Positions 9,300-17,342 of a stretch of DNA of 64,000 bases are shown here, one piece after another (the first letter of the stretch is position 1; the number at the start of each line of letters is the position of its first letter). Source of the DNA: AWTP1-13 sp963770295 (GTDB lineage Bacteria > Pseudomonadota > Alphaproteobacteria > Rhizobiales > Hyphomicrobiaceae); contig CAVYPA010000010.1 of NCBI GenBank assembly GCA_963770295.1, forward strand, positions 372,001 through 436,000. The letters run 5' to 3'. A model generated the notes under the pieces. The model was not told the DNA's origin and searched no databases. It was given only the letters and a program-made list of their open reading frames with translations. Position numbers and translations under genes: made by a program.

Positions 9300-9842
9300 T
9301 CATCCTTCGTCGGCGCGGGGCCAATGGCGCCGCTCAGGTCCTTGCCAAGCAGGACCACCTCGCGCCCGTTCCATGGTGCCGAGTTCGATCGGTTCGAAAC
9401 CGCATCTTTCATAAAACCGATTGTTGCGCATGCCCTTGCCGGTAACAACGTGAACGCCGCCGGCGCCGGCGGCGGCGGCAAGCGCCGCAAAGGCATCGAT
9501 CAGCGCTTTGCCGATGCCCCGGCTGCGATAGGCAGCGGCAAGATTGATGTGCAAGTGCGCCGGGAACCGTCGACAATGGGCGGCAAAGTGCGAGCAATAG
9601 TAGTCAAGATCGCAGAACCTTGGCTGCTCGGCGGGATTTTCCAGGCTTCCGACCAGGTAGCCGGCGAGCATTTCGCCAACGATGGCCACCACGACGGGAT
9701 CCCCGGGTGCGTCCAGATAGCGCCCGAGCCAACGATACCGGAACCAATCGCGGTCCGGTCCGGGCACAAAAGTGCGACCACTCGCCTCCAAGCAGATGCT
9801 CTCAATTTGCTGCCGCCAGGCCGGTGGCAGGTTGTTTGTCAC
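9300..9842 (-). CDS. GNAT family N-acetyltransferase
   Basis: About 180 residues with an acetyl-CoA-binding motif A: HLHINLAAAYRSRGIGKALI (R/Q-x-x-G-x-G/A pattern), then NNRFYERCGFEPIELG, the usual GNAT C-terminal strand and helix. GNAT enzymes transfer an acetyl group to an amine of a small molecule or protein; the acceptor is unknown. The start is uncertain. There is no ATG; GTG at 9842 is proposed because the frame upstream runs through a 15-bp tandem repeat and then into the moaB gene. The stop at 9300 lies 6 bp before the copper-chaperone start, so the two may be cotranscribed. Confidence 0.75.
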   Translation of the reverse strand: MTNNLPPAWRQQIESICLEASGRTFVPGPDRDWFRYRWLGRYLDAPGDPVVVAIVGEMLAGYLVGSLENPAEQPRFCDLDYYCSHFAAHCRRFPAHLHINLAAAYRSRGIGKALIDAFAALAAAAGAGGVHVVTGKGMRNNRFYERCGFEPIELGTMERARGGPAWQGPERRHWPRADEG

Positions 9843-9845
9843 GAC

Positions 9846-9875
9846 GATCTCGGCCTGGACGATCTCGGCCTGGAC
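9846..9875. repeat. Two in-phase copies of a 15-bp unit at the acetyltransferase 5' end
   Basis: GATCTCGGCCTGGAC occurs at 9846-9860 and 9861-9875, with a partial third copy. On the minus strand it would encode VQAEI twice in the frame entering the GNAT gene. If translation starts further upstream than 9842, the protein has a short repeated N terminus; otherwise the repeat is in the leader. Confidence 0.7.
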
Positions 9876-9930
9876 GATCTCCTGGCGAACGGCCTTGCTC
9901 GTAAGACCCGAGGAAGGGGAGTGCGGTCCA

Positions 9931-10473
9931 CTACGGTCTGGCACGGTGCTCTTCCAGGCGCGGCATGATTTCGACCAAATTGCAGGGGCGGTGCCGGTTG
10001 TCGAGCTGGTGGCGAAGGATACCCTCCCAGGCATCCTTGCAGGCGCCCGGCGAGCCCGGCAGACAGAAGATGTAGGTCCCGCCCGCTAGTCCGGCACAGG
10101 CGCGCGATTGGATGGTGGATGTGGCCACCTTCTGAAATGAAATCATGTGAAAGACGGTCGAGAAGCCGTCGATTTCCTTGTCGAACAGAGGTTTGACGGC
10201 CTCCGGCGTGACATCGCGACCCGTGAACCCCGTGCCACCGGTCGAAATCACCACGTCGACCTTGGGATCGGCGATCCAGTCCTTCACCTTGGCCGCAATA
10301 CTGGCCGCTTCGTCCTTGACGATGGCACGATCGGCGACTTCGTGGCCTGCGGCGCGGATCATTTGAGCCAGGCTGTCGCCGGACTTGTCATTAACCGGGC
10401 TACGCGTGTCCGAGACCGTCAATACGGCAATGCGTACGGCAACGAACGGGCGCTTTTCGTCAATTCTGGCCAT
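9931..10473 (-). CDS. moaB: Molybdenum cofactor biosynthesis protein B
   Basis: Protein of 180 residues, matching MoaB/MogA-fold proteins that bind molybdopterin and prepare it for adenylylation in molybdenum cofactor synthesis. Visible motifs are VLTVSDTR at the N terminus, DKSGDSLAQMI, VISTGGTGFTGRDVTPEA (the pterin-binding GGTG loop) and LPGSPGACKDAW. It is cytoplasmic and acts as an oligomer in the family. It lies between a GNAT gene and the uracil-DNA glycosylase gene on the same strand, an order I know from related alphaproteobacteria. Nothing appears truncated. Confidence 0.93.
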   Translation of the reverse strand: MARIDEKRPFVAVRIAVLTVSDTRSPVNDKSGDSLAQMIRAAGHEVADRAIVKDEAASIAAKVKDWIADPKVDVVISTGGTGFTGRDVTPEAVKPLFDKEIDGFSTVFHMISFQKVATSTIQSRACAGLAGGTYIFCLPGSPGACKDAWEGILRHQLDNRHRPCNLVEIMPRLEEHRARP

Positions 10474-10603
10474 GTCGCAGTCTCCGTCTCGATGAGCCCC
10501 CTAACGTCGCGGGCCGGCACCCCGGCACGCGATGCGCTCGCCGCCTTTTGGCTGCGGTCGGCCGAGCCGCGGCTTGGGCACCAAGCCCGCCAGAGCACAA
10601 ACA

Positions 10604-11515
10604 TCAACCCTCCAGCAAGCTCTTGATGGCAAGCAGATCCCGCCAGGCCAACCGCTTGGCAGCCGGGGTCCGCAACAGGTAGGCCGGATGCAGCGTGGCC
10701 ATGGCCTGGGCATCATGCGTCCCGACCAGAAGCGCCCGCCGCTTGCCGCGGATGCGCATAATGCCTTCGGTCACGTCCAGCAGGTGCTTGGCTGCCGCAC
10801 CGCCGAGAAGGGCAATGACCTTGGGCGCGACCAGCTCGATCTGGCGCTCGAGGAACGGGCGGCAGACCTGGGCCTCCTGCGGGGTGGGCGTGCGGTTGCC
10901 CGGCGGGCGCCAGTACACGATGTTGGTGATGTGGACGTCGGCTTCCTGGAGACCAATGGCGGCCAGCATCTTGTCCAAGAGCTGGCCCGCGCGCCCCACG
11001 AACGGCTTGCCGGCCAGATCCTCATCGCGCCCGGGTGCCTCCCCAATCAGCATGAGCGCCGACTTGGTCGCCCCGCGATAAAAACAGAGGTTCTTGGCCG
11101 TGGCCTTGAGACTACAGCCGTCGAAGTCCGCCAGGGTGCTTTCGAGGTCTTGCAGTGACCGAGCGGCGCGGGCGGCGCCTCGTGCCCCCATGATGGCTGC
11201 GTCCGGCAGCACGGCGGCAAAGGGCCGCGGCACGCCGCCGAGGGCCGTCGAAGGTGGCGCCGCGCGCGGAGGCAGGTCTGGGGCCCGGGCCGCCGAGGAT
11301 GGCTGGGTCTGGCGCGGGGGCGGTGGCGCGGGGGCAGGCGGTGCCGGCGCGGCCGGCCTTGGTGTTGCCGCCCGCAAGCGGAACTGGTGCCCCGGGGCCA
11401 CATCGCCCCGTCCGAGCCAATCGATGGGGGCTTCGCCGAGCGCCTCATCGGCGCCCATGTCGCGGTACCAGCCCAGCAGGGCCGCCAGATCGGCATGGTG
11501 GCGCGTATCGGTCAT
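10604..11515 (-). CDS. Family 4-like uracil-DNA glycosylase
   Basis: Protein of 303 residues that excises uracil from DNA at the start of base-excision repair. The catalytic domain occupies about residues 115-303: LMLIGEAPGRDEDLAGKPFV (motif 1), NIVYWRPPGNRTPTPQEAQV, LLGGAAAKHLL and ATLHPAYLLRTPAAKRLAW (motif 2). Residues 45-110 are a Pro/Ala-rich linker of low complexity, longer than in many members. Family-4 enzymes hold a 4Fe-4S cluster. Candidate cysteines are seen in DGCSLK, NLCFYR and AQVCRPF, but a full classical set is not obvious. It is divergent from the ETF-QO gene, with about 120 bp between them. Confidence 0.9.
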   Translation of the reverse strand: MTDTRHHADLAALLGWYRDMGADEALGEAPIDWLGRGDVAPGHQFRLRAATPRPAAPAPPAPAPPPPRQTQPSSAARAPDLPPRAAPPSTALGGVPRPFAAVLPDAAIMGARGAARAARSLQDLESTLADFDGCSLKATAKNLCFYRGATKSALMLIGEAPGRDEDLAGKPFVGRAGQLLDKMLAAIGLQEADVHITNIVYWRPPGNRTPTPQEAQVCRPFLERQIELVAPKVIALLGGAAAKHLLDVTEGIMRIRGKRRALLVGTHDAQAMATLHPAYLLRTPAAKRLAWRDLLAIKSLLEG

Positions 11516-11633
11516 GGGCGCAATCTATGCCAGCCGGCCGCCATTTGCAGCAAAGCCCTGCGTGCGCAAAGGCCGACCTTGACGCGCCGGGCGGCCTCGA
11601 CCTATCGAACCAACCAGCGATGGCTTGGGAAAA

Positions 11634-13319
11634 ATGCCGATGGCGCTCGCGGATGCTCAGAGTTCGCCCAGGGAGGCGATGGAGTTTGATGTCGTGATCG
11701 TCGGCGCTGGCCCTGCCGGCCTTGCCGCCGCGATCCGCCTGAAGCAGCTTGCCGCCAACGCCGAAAGGGACCTGTCGGTTGTGGTGCTGGAAAAGGGTTC
11801 CGAGGTTGGCGCTCACATCCTCTCGGGGGCGGTGATCGATCCGATCGGGCTTAATGCGCTCGTTCCGGATTGGCGGGCGAAGGGTGCACCCGTCGAAACG
11901 GCGGTGACGGAGGATCGCTTTTATTACCTCGGGCCGGCCGGCCGATTGCGCATACCCAATATCGTCATGCCGCCGCTGATGCGCAATCACGGCAACTATA
12001 TTGTTAGCCTGGGCAACCTGTGCCGTTGGCTCGGCGAGCAGGCGACCGAGCTGGGGGTCGACGTCTACCCTGGTTTCGCCGCGGCTGAGGTTCTCTACGA
12101 TGACCGCGGAGCCGTCCGCGGCGTCGCCACCGGCGACATGGGCGTGGGCAGGGACGGCGAGCCGACGGCGCGCTTCAGCCGGGGCATGGAGCTCAAGGGC
12201 AAGTACACCATCGTTGCCGAAGGCGCGCGCGGATCTTTGACCAAGACGCTGACCGCCAAGTTCGGGTTGCGCGAGGGTTGCGAGCCCCAGAAGTTCGGGC
12301 TCGGCCTCAAGGAGCTTTGGGAGGTGGCGCCGGAGCGCCACCGCCCGGGCCTCGTGCAGCACACGCTTGGTTGGCCTTTGGACGACCGCACGGGGGGCGG
12401 TTCCTTCCTTTATCATTACGGCGCCAACCTGGTGTCGGTCGGCTTCGTCGTGCATTTGAACTATGCCAATCCCTACCTGTCGCCCTACCACGAATTCCAG
12501 CGCTTCAAATCCCATCCGCTGATCTCGCCGACATTCGAGGGCGGCCGGCGCATCGGTTATGGGGCGCGCGCTCTGACCGAGGGCGGCCTGCAGTCGATCG
12601 GGCGGCTTATCTTTCCTGGCGGCGTGCTCGTCGGTTGCGCGGCTGGGTTTATGAACGTGCCGCGCATCAAAGGCTCGCATAATGCCATGCTGTCCGGCAT
12701 TGCCGCCGCCGAGGCCGCATTCGCCGCGATCGCGGCCGGTCGTGCCCACGACCGCCTCGAGGGCTATGCAGCGGTGGTGGCATCGGGGCCGATCACGCGG
12801 GATTTGCGCCGGGTGCGCAACGCCAAGCCGATGCTGTCGAAATTCGGCACGCTCCTTGGCACGGCGCTCGCAGGGGTCGATATGTGGGCCAACACGCTGC
12901 TCCCCGGCGTGGGCTTCGGCTACACCCTCAAGCATGGAAAGCCCGATCATGCGAGCTTGCAAAGGGCGAGCACGGCGCGGCCGATCGCGTATGCAAGGCC
13001 CGACGGCACCTTGACGTTTGACCGCCTCACCAACGTGTCGTTCTCAGCGACGAACCACGAAGAGGACCAGCCGCCGCACCTCAGGGTGCGCGATCCGGTG
13101 CTACAAAAGCGATCCGAGCATGACGTCTATGCCGGCCCCTCTACCCGCTATTGCCCGGCTGGGGTTTATGAGTGGCTGGAAGAGGCCGGCAAGCTGCGCT
13201 TCCAGATCAACGCCCAAAACTGCGTTCACTGCAAAACCTGCGACATCAAGGATCCCAACCAGAACATCGATTGGGTGGTGCCGGAGGGTGGCGGTGGGCC
13301 GAACTATTCAGGCATGTGA
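11634..13319 (+). CDS. Electron transfer flavoprotein-ubiquinone oxidoreductase
   Basis: Protein of 561 residues that links ETF to the quinone pool at the inner membrane. It takes electrons from acyl-CoA dehydrogenases such as the Mcd-like enzyme at 3.5 kb. The N-terminal FAD motif is VVIVGAGPAGLAAAIRL. The middle carries KFGLGLKELWEV and GCAAGFMNVPRIKG. The C-terminal 4Fe-4S domain has CPAGVYEW followed by NCVHCKTCDIKDP, supplying four cysteines. ATG 11634 is chosen over the TTG at 11625; an internal ATG at 11679 is possible but would drop a short leader usual in the family. No truncation is seen. Confidence 0.95.
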   Translation: MPMALADAQSSPREAMEFDVVIVGAGPAGLAAAIRLKQLAANAERDLSVVVLEKGSEVGAHILSGAVIDPIGLNALVPDWRAKGAPVETAVTEDRFYYLGPAGRLRIPNIVMPPLMRNHGNYIVSLGNLCRWLGEQATELGVDVYPGFAAAEVLYDDRGAVRGVATGDMGVGRDGEPTARFSRGMELKGKYTIVAEGARGSLTKTLTAKFGLREGCEPQKFGLGLKELWEVAPERHRPGLVQHTLGWPLDDRTGGGSFLYHYGANLVSVGFVVHLNYANPYLSPYHEFQRFKSHPLISPTFEGGRRIGYGARALTEGGLQSIGRLIFPGGVLVGCAAGFMNVPRIKGSHNAMLSGIAAAEAAFAAIAAGRAHDRLEGYAAVVASGPITRDLRRVRNAKPMLSKFGTLLGTALAGVDMWANTLLPGVGFGYTLKHGKPDHASLQRASTARPIAYARPDGTLTFDRLTNVSFSATNHEEDQPPHLRVRDPVLQKRSEHDVYAGPSTRYCPAGVYEWLEEAGKLRFQINAQNCVHCKTCDIKDPNQNIDWVVPEGGGGPNYSGM

Positions 13320-13354
13320 GTCGCCAGGTCCAGCCATTGTGAGAAGGAGGGAAG

Positions 13355-14323
13355 ATGCCCGCCGACAAGCTACATCCCGACGCGCAAAGGGTCTGCGACA
13401 TGATCATCGCCTCGGGTCGGCCGCCAATCGAGACGCTGGCGCCGGTCGAAGCCCGCGCCGTCTATTTGGCGTCCAAAGCAATCCTGCAGCCCGACCCGGA
13501 GCCCGTCGCGGAGGTGAAGGACCTGCGCGCACAGGGGCCGGCCGGGCCAATGCCTTTGCGTCTTTATCGTGGCCGGCCGGCCACGGAAACGGAGGCGCAA
13601 CCCGTCGTCGTCTACTTCCACGGCGGCGGCTGGGTGATCGGCGATCTGGAAAGCCACGACCAACTCTGCCGCGCGCTTGCGAACGCCGTGCCGTGCACGG
13701 TCATTGCCGTCGACTATCGGCTCGCGCCGGAGCACAAGTTTCCAGCCGCCGTGGAGGATGCCATGGCGGCGACCCGCTGGATTGCCGACAACGCCGACCG
13801 GCTCAAGGTTGATGCCAAGCGCCTTGCGGTTGCCGGCGACAGCGCGGGGGGCAATCTGGCCGCCGTCGTGTCAATCGCGGCGCGCGACAGCGGCGGGCCA
13901 ACCCCGGTGCTTCAGTTCTTGATCTACCCTGGCACGGATATGGCCATGCAAACGGTCTCGATTAGGCGGCATGCCGAGCAGCTGCCGCTGACGAGAAAAG
14001 GCATGCAATGGTTCGTCGACCACTATTTGCGCGAGCCGCAGGACGCGCACGATTGGCGTGCCTCGCCGCTGCGGGCGGCAAGCCTGCGGGGCCTGCCGCC
14101 GGCCCTTATCATTACGGCAGGCTTCGACCCGCTCGGCGATGAAGGCGAAGCCTTTGCCAAAGCGCTTTCGAGTGCCGGTGTCGCCGTTGATCTGGAGCGT
14201 TTCGAGGGACAAATTCACGGGTTTATCACCATGGGGCGGATCGTCGCCGATGCCCGGCGCGCCACCGATCTTGGCGCAGCACGCTTGCGCGCAGCCTTTG
14301 GCCTCAAACGCGATGGCGCCTGA
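13355..14323 (+). CDS. HSL-family alpha/beta hydrolase (esterase/lipase)
   Basis: Protein of 322 residues of the hormone-sensitive-lipase type (bacterial family IV esterases). It has the oxyanion-hole HGGG at residues 89-92, nucleophile S163 in GDSAGG, and the triad completed by D258 (GFDPLGDEG) and H288 (QIHGF). VVYFHGGGWVIGDLE and VDYRLAPEHKFPAAVED are classical for this group. It hydrolyses short or medium acyl esters; the substrate is not predictable. There is no signal peptide, so it is cytoplasmic. It begins 35 bp after the ETF-QO stop, with AGAAGGAGGGAAG as ribosome binding site, so cotranscription is plausible. Confidence 0.92.
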   Translation: MPADKLHPDAQRVCDMIIASGRPPIETLAPVEARAVYLASKAILQPDPEPVAEVKDLRAQGPAGPMPLRLYRGRPATETEAQPVVVYFHGGGWVIGDLESHDQLCRALANAVPCTVIAVDYRLAPEHKFPAAVEDAMAATRWIADNADRLKVDAKRLAVAGDSAGGNLAAVVSIAARDSGGPTPVLQFLIYPGTDMAMQTVSIRRHAEQLPLTRKGMQWFVDHYLREPQDAHDWRASPLRAASLRGLPPALIITAGFDPLGDEGEAFAKALSSAGVAVDLERFEGQIHGFITMGRIVADARRATDLGAARLRAAFGLKRDGA

Positions 14324-14513
14324 TTATCCACACATTCCCGTGGCGGCCTACAGGTATCCCGCCGACGCGCTCGCGGGCTTCCGGTCCTCGATTTGCCCCA
14401 TTGTGCCGGTCCGATGGCAACGGCCACGATCGGCGAACAAAGCTTTCCGGGTGGGCGTTCTGGAGTCGCTTGCACAACTCTTTCCTGCTAGCCTGCTTGG
14501 CGGGAATCAACGA

Positions 14514-16340
14514 ATGAGCAAACCAAGCTCTAAGGCACGAGGTGACATGGGTCGGTGGCTGTCCAGGCTGAGCCTCTTGAGCGCAATTGTGGCGGTCGTT
14601 CTGGCCGCCACGGCGCCTCCCGTCAGCGCAGGCCTCGGTGCCTCACAGGACGCCGCCTCGCTGCTCGGAAGCTACCTCGCCGGACGTGTGGCGCGGGCAC
14701 AAAACGACACCTACGCCGCCGCCCTTTTCTATCGGCAGGCCCTGGTCCAGGATCCCGGCAATAGCTTGCTCATCGAGCAGGCGTTTCTGATGGAGACGAC
14801 CGAGGGCGAATGGGCACGCGCGGAGGCATTGGCGCGTCAACTCGTCGAAATGCAGCCCACTCATCGTACCGCGCATGCCCTGCTTGGCCTCGCCGATTTC
14901 AAAGCTGCGCGTTATGCCTCGGCGGATGAGCATTTCAAGGCGGTGAGCGGGAACCCGATCGGCGAATTGACGAGTGCGATGGCCCGTGCCTGGGTCGCCG
15001 AAGCCCAGGGCAAGACGACGGAGGCGCTGGGTCTGCTCGATGCCCCGAAGTTGCCCGACTGGGCCCAGTTCTATTTGCGCTATCAGCGAGCGTTGATCGG
15101 CGACGTCAGCGGCCGTCGCACCGAGGCACGCGCCGCCTACGAGCGCATTCCCGCCAACGATCAGCGCACGCTACGCATCACATTGGCCTACGCCCGTCAT
15201 GCCGCCAACGGCGGCGATAACAAGCTGGCCCAACGCATCTTGAAGGCACACTTCGATAAGGCCAAGGCGGACGGCCACCCAGAGGCCAAGGCGCTGCAGG
15301 ACGAAATCGATGCCGGCGCGCAAGTACCACTTCTTGTCACCACGCCGACCGAGGGTCTTGCCGAGGCGTTTTACGGGCTGGGCGAGGCCTTGACCGGGGA
15401 GGGTGGTGTCAGCGTGGGGGCGGTCTATCTGCAATTCGCCCTCTTCCTAAGGCCCGACTTTCCCTTCGCTCTGGCCACGCTCGCCAATGCCTACGAGACC
15501 ACCAAGCGCTATGATGCCGCGATCGCCGCCTACGACCGGATACCGAACAATACCCCGCTGCAGGTCAGCATCGAAATCCGCAAGGCCCTGAACCTGAACC
15601 AGCTCGAGCGTATCGAGGAGGCCAAGGACCTGCTCGAGGGTACGGCACGCCAAAATCCGACGGACGTGCGTCCGCTGGACGCCCTCGGCGGCATCATGCG
15701 CGGCCAAAAGCGTTACGAGGAGGCGGTCGACTTTTATACCCGCGCCATCGCGCTCATCGACAAGCCCGAGCAGAAGCATTGGTCGTTTTTCTACTCGCGC
15801 GGCACCTGCTATGAGCGCATCAAGAAGTGGTCGCTCGCCGAAGCCGACCTGGAGCGCGCGCTGCAGCTGAGCCCGGACCAGCCGCTGGCCCTCAATTACC
15901 TCGGCTACTCCTGGATCGATCAGGGCCGCAATCTGAAGCAGGGGATGGCGCTGATCGAGAAGGCCGTGCGCCAAAAGCGTGACGACGGCTATATCGTCGA
16001 CAGCCTGGGTTGGGCCCATTACCGGCTTGGCAACTACAAGGAAGCCGTCAAGCATCTCGAGCGGGCCGTGGAGTTACGCCCGGAAGATCCCGTTCTTAAC
16101 GACCATCTGGGAGATGCATTCTGGCGCGTTGGCCGCGAGCGGGAAGCCCGCTTTCAATGGGAGCAGGCCTTGACGCTCAAGCCCGAGCCCGAGGACGCCG
16201 ATAAAATCAAACGCAAGCTGCAGCGTGGGCTGCCCTCTCCGCAGCAGGCGCGTCCCGTCAAACGAACCAAGGAAGTGGTCAAAAAGGAGCACCTGAAGAA
16301 GAGCTCGGAGACCACCTTCAGCCTGCCGCTGTTCAAGTAG
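14514..16340 (+). CDS. Exported tetratricopeptide-repeat protein
   Basis: Protein of 608 residues. ATG 14514 is chosen because it gives a signal sequence: a basic N terminus, a hydrophobic stretch LSAIVAVVLAATAPPVSA, then mature protein from about residue 45. The rest is about a dozen TPR units, for example AALFYRQALVQDPGNSLL, AVDFYTRAIALIDKP, AEADLERALQLSPDQPLALNYLGYSW and AVKHLERAVELRPEDPVLNDHLG, ending in a Lys-rich tail. TPR arrays are protein-binding scaffolds; the partner is unknown. It lies 52 bp before ispE on the same strand, a pairing I know from Rhodospirillales, and the two are probably one operon. Confidence 0.9.
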   Translation: MSKPSSKARGDMGRWLSRLSLLSAIVAVVLAATAPPVSAGLGASQDAASLLGSYLAGRVARAQNDTYAAALFYRQALVQDPGNSLLIEQAFLMETTEGEWARAEALARQLVEMQPTHRTAHALLGLADFKAARYASADEHFKAVSGNPIGELTSAMARAWVAEAQGKTTEALGLLDAPKLPDWAQFYLRYQRALIGDVSGRRTEARAAYERIPANDQRTLRITLAYARHAANGGDNKLAQRILKAHFDKAKADGHPEAKALQDEIDAGAQVPLLVTTPTEGLAEAFYGLGEALTGEGGVSVGAVYLQFALFLRPDFPFALATLANAYETTKRYDAAIAAYDRIPNNTPLQVSIEIRKALNLNQLERIEEAKDLLEGTARQNPTDVRPLDALGGIMRGQKRYEEAVDFYTRAIALIDKPEQKHWSFFYSRGTCYERIKKWSLAEADLERALQLSPDQPLALNYLGYSWIDQGRNLKQGMALIEKAVRQKRDDGYIVDSLGWAHYRLGNYKEAVKHLERAVELRPEDPVLNDHLGDAFWRVGREREARFQWEQALTLKPEPEDADKIKRKLQRGLPSPQQARPVKRTKEVVKKEHLKKSSETTFSLPLFK

Positions 16341-16392
16341 GTCGCCAGGGACACCCGTGTGGCCCGCGCACGCGGCCGGGTCAGGGCCTGGG

Positions 16393-17292
16393 ATGGGCGT
16401 TACTCAAATTGCGCGCGCCAAGGTCAACCTCACCCTCAAGGTGCTGGGGCGGCGTGCCGACGGCTACCACGCGCTCGAAAGTCTCGTCACTTTTGCTGCG
16501 ATCGGCGATCGGCTGACCTTTGACCCCGGCCTACTGGGGGCCCGCTTGGTCGTGCGCGGGCCGTTTGCCGAGGGTATCGCCGGTCCCAACCTCCTCGAAG
16601 GCGCGCTTGATCTCTTGTCGCAGTCAGGCGTCGGTCTGGGGGACGGCAGCATCACGCTCGAGAAAAACCTGCCCGTTGCGGCTGGTCTCGGCGGTGGCTC
16701 CGCCGATGCGGGCGCTTTGCTGCGGCTGGCGCGCGCCGCCCACATGGAACGTGCCGAGGACCCCCTGTGGCGCGATCTGGCGCGGCGGCTGGGCGCCGAT
16801 GTTCCCGTCTGTTTTGCCGACCGACCCGCCATTATGGGCGGCATTGGCGATGAGCTGCAGCTGCTAGCGACGGCGTCTTCGCCGCCGCCCCCGCTCCCCG
16901 CCGTGCTGGCCAATCCGGGCGTGCCCCTTGCAACCGCACGGGTGTTCGCCGCGCTACAGGCACCCACCCTCAAGGCGGCGCGCGCCCCCAGGGCGCCATG
17001 GGCGCCGATTGGATCATTTGCGGCGCTTTGCGACCACATCGGCGCTGTTGGCAACGATCTCGAGCCGCCGGCAATGGCGCTCGAACCCGTGATCGGCGCG
17101 GTGAAGGCGGCGCTGCTTGCGTGCCCGGGGTGCCGAGGGGCGGCAATGTCGGGCAGCGGACCAACCTGTTTTGGCATTTTCACGAGCGAGGTTCAGGCGA
17201 TGGCGGCGGCGGTGGCCATGCGCAGCTCCGAGCCGCGCTGGTGGGTGGTGGCAACACTACTCGACGGCGTCGTCGCTTCGGCCGCGGCCTAA
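16393..17292 (+). CDS. ispE: 4-diphosphocytidyl-2-C-methyl-D-erythritol kinase
   Basis: Protein of 299 residues of the GHMP kinase family. It phosphorylates CDP-methylerythritol in the non-mevalonate isoprenoid pathway. The catalytic pair is K10 (ARAKVNL) and D136 (LGADVPVCF). The ATP-binding glycine-rich loop PVAAGLGGGSAD covers residues 94-105, and the C-terminal MSGSGPTCFGIF is present. ATG 16393 starts the conserved sequence directly and is preferred over a GTG at 16357. It follows the TPR gene and converges with tctA. Confidence 0.96.
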   Translation: MGVTQIARAKVNLTLKVLGRRADGYHALESLVTFAAIGDRLTFDPGLLGARLVVRGPFAEGIAGPNLLEGALDLLSQSGVGLGDGSITLEKNLPVAAGLGGGSADAGALLRLARAAHMERAEDPLWRDLARRLGADVPVCFADRPAIMGGIGDELQLLATASSPPPPLPAVLANPGVPLATARVFAALQAPTLKAARAPRAPWAPIGSFAALCDHIGAVGNDLEPPAMALEPVIGAVKAALLACPGCRGAAMSGSGPTCFGIFTSEVQAMAAAVAMRSSEPRWWVVATLLDGVVASAAA

Positions 17293-17342
17293 CCTCAGGT
17301 CGGCGATTGGGATCCGCCGCCGGCGGCGCGCACTACTGGGGG

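Noticed and set aside
11445..12962. Long minus-strand frame of 505 residues opposite ETF-QO
   Set aside because: Shadow of the ETF-QO gene; no domain, and composition typical of antisense GC-rich DNA.
14324..14332. Perfect DnaA-box 9-mer TTATCCACA (another at 29948-29956)
   Set aside because: Each is isolated, with no cluster of boxes or AT-rich unwinding region nearby, so neither is called an origin despite the parS site.
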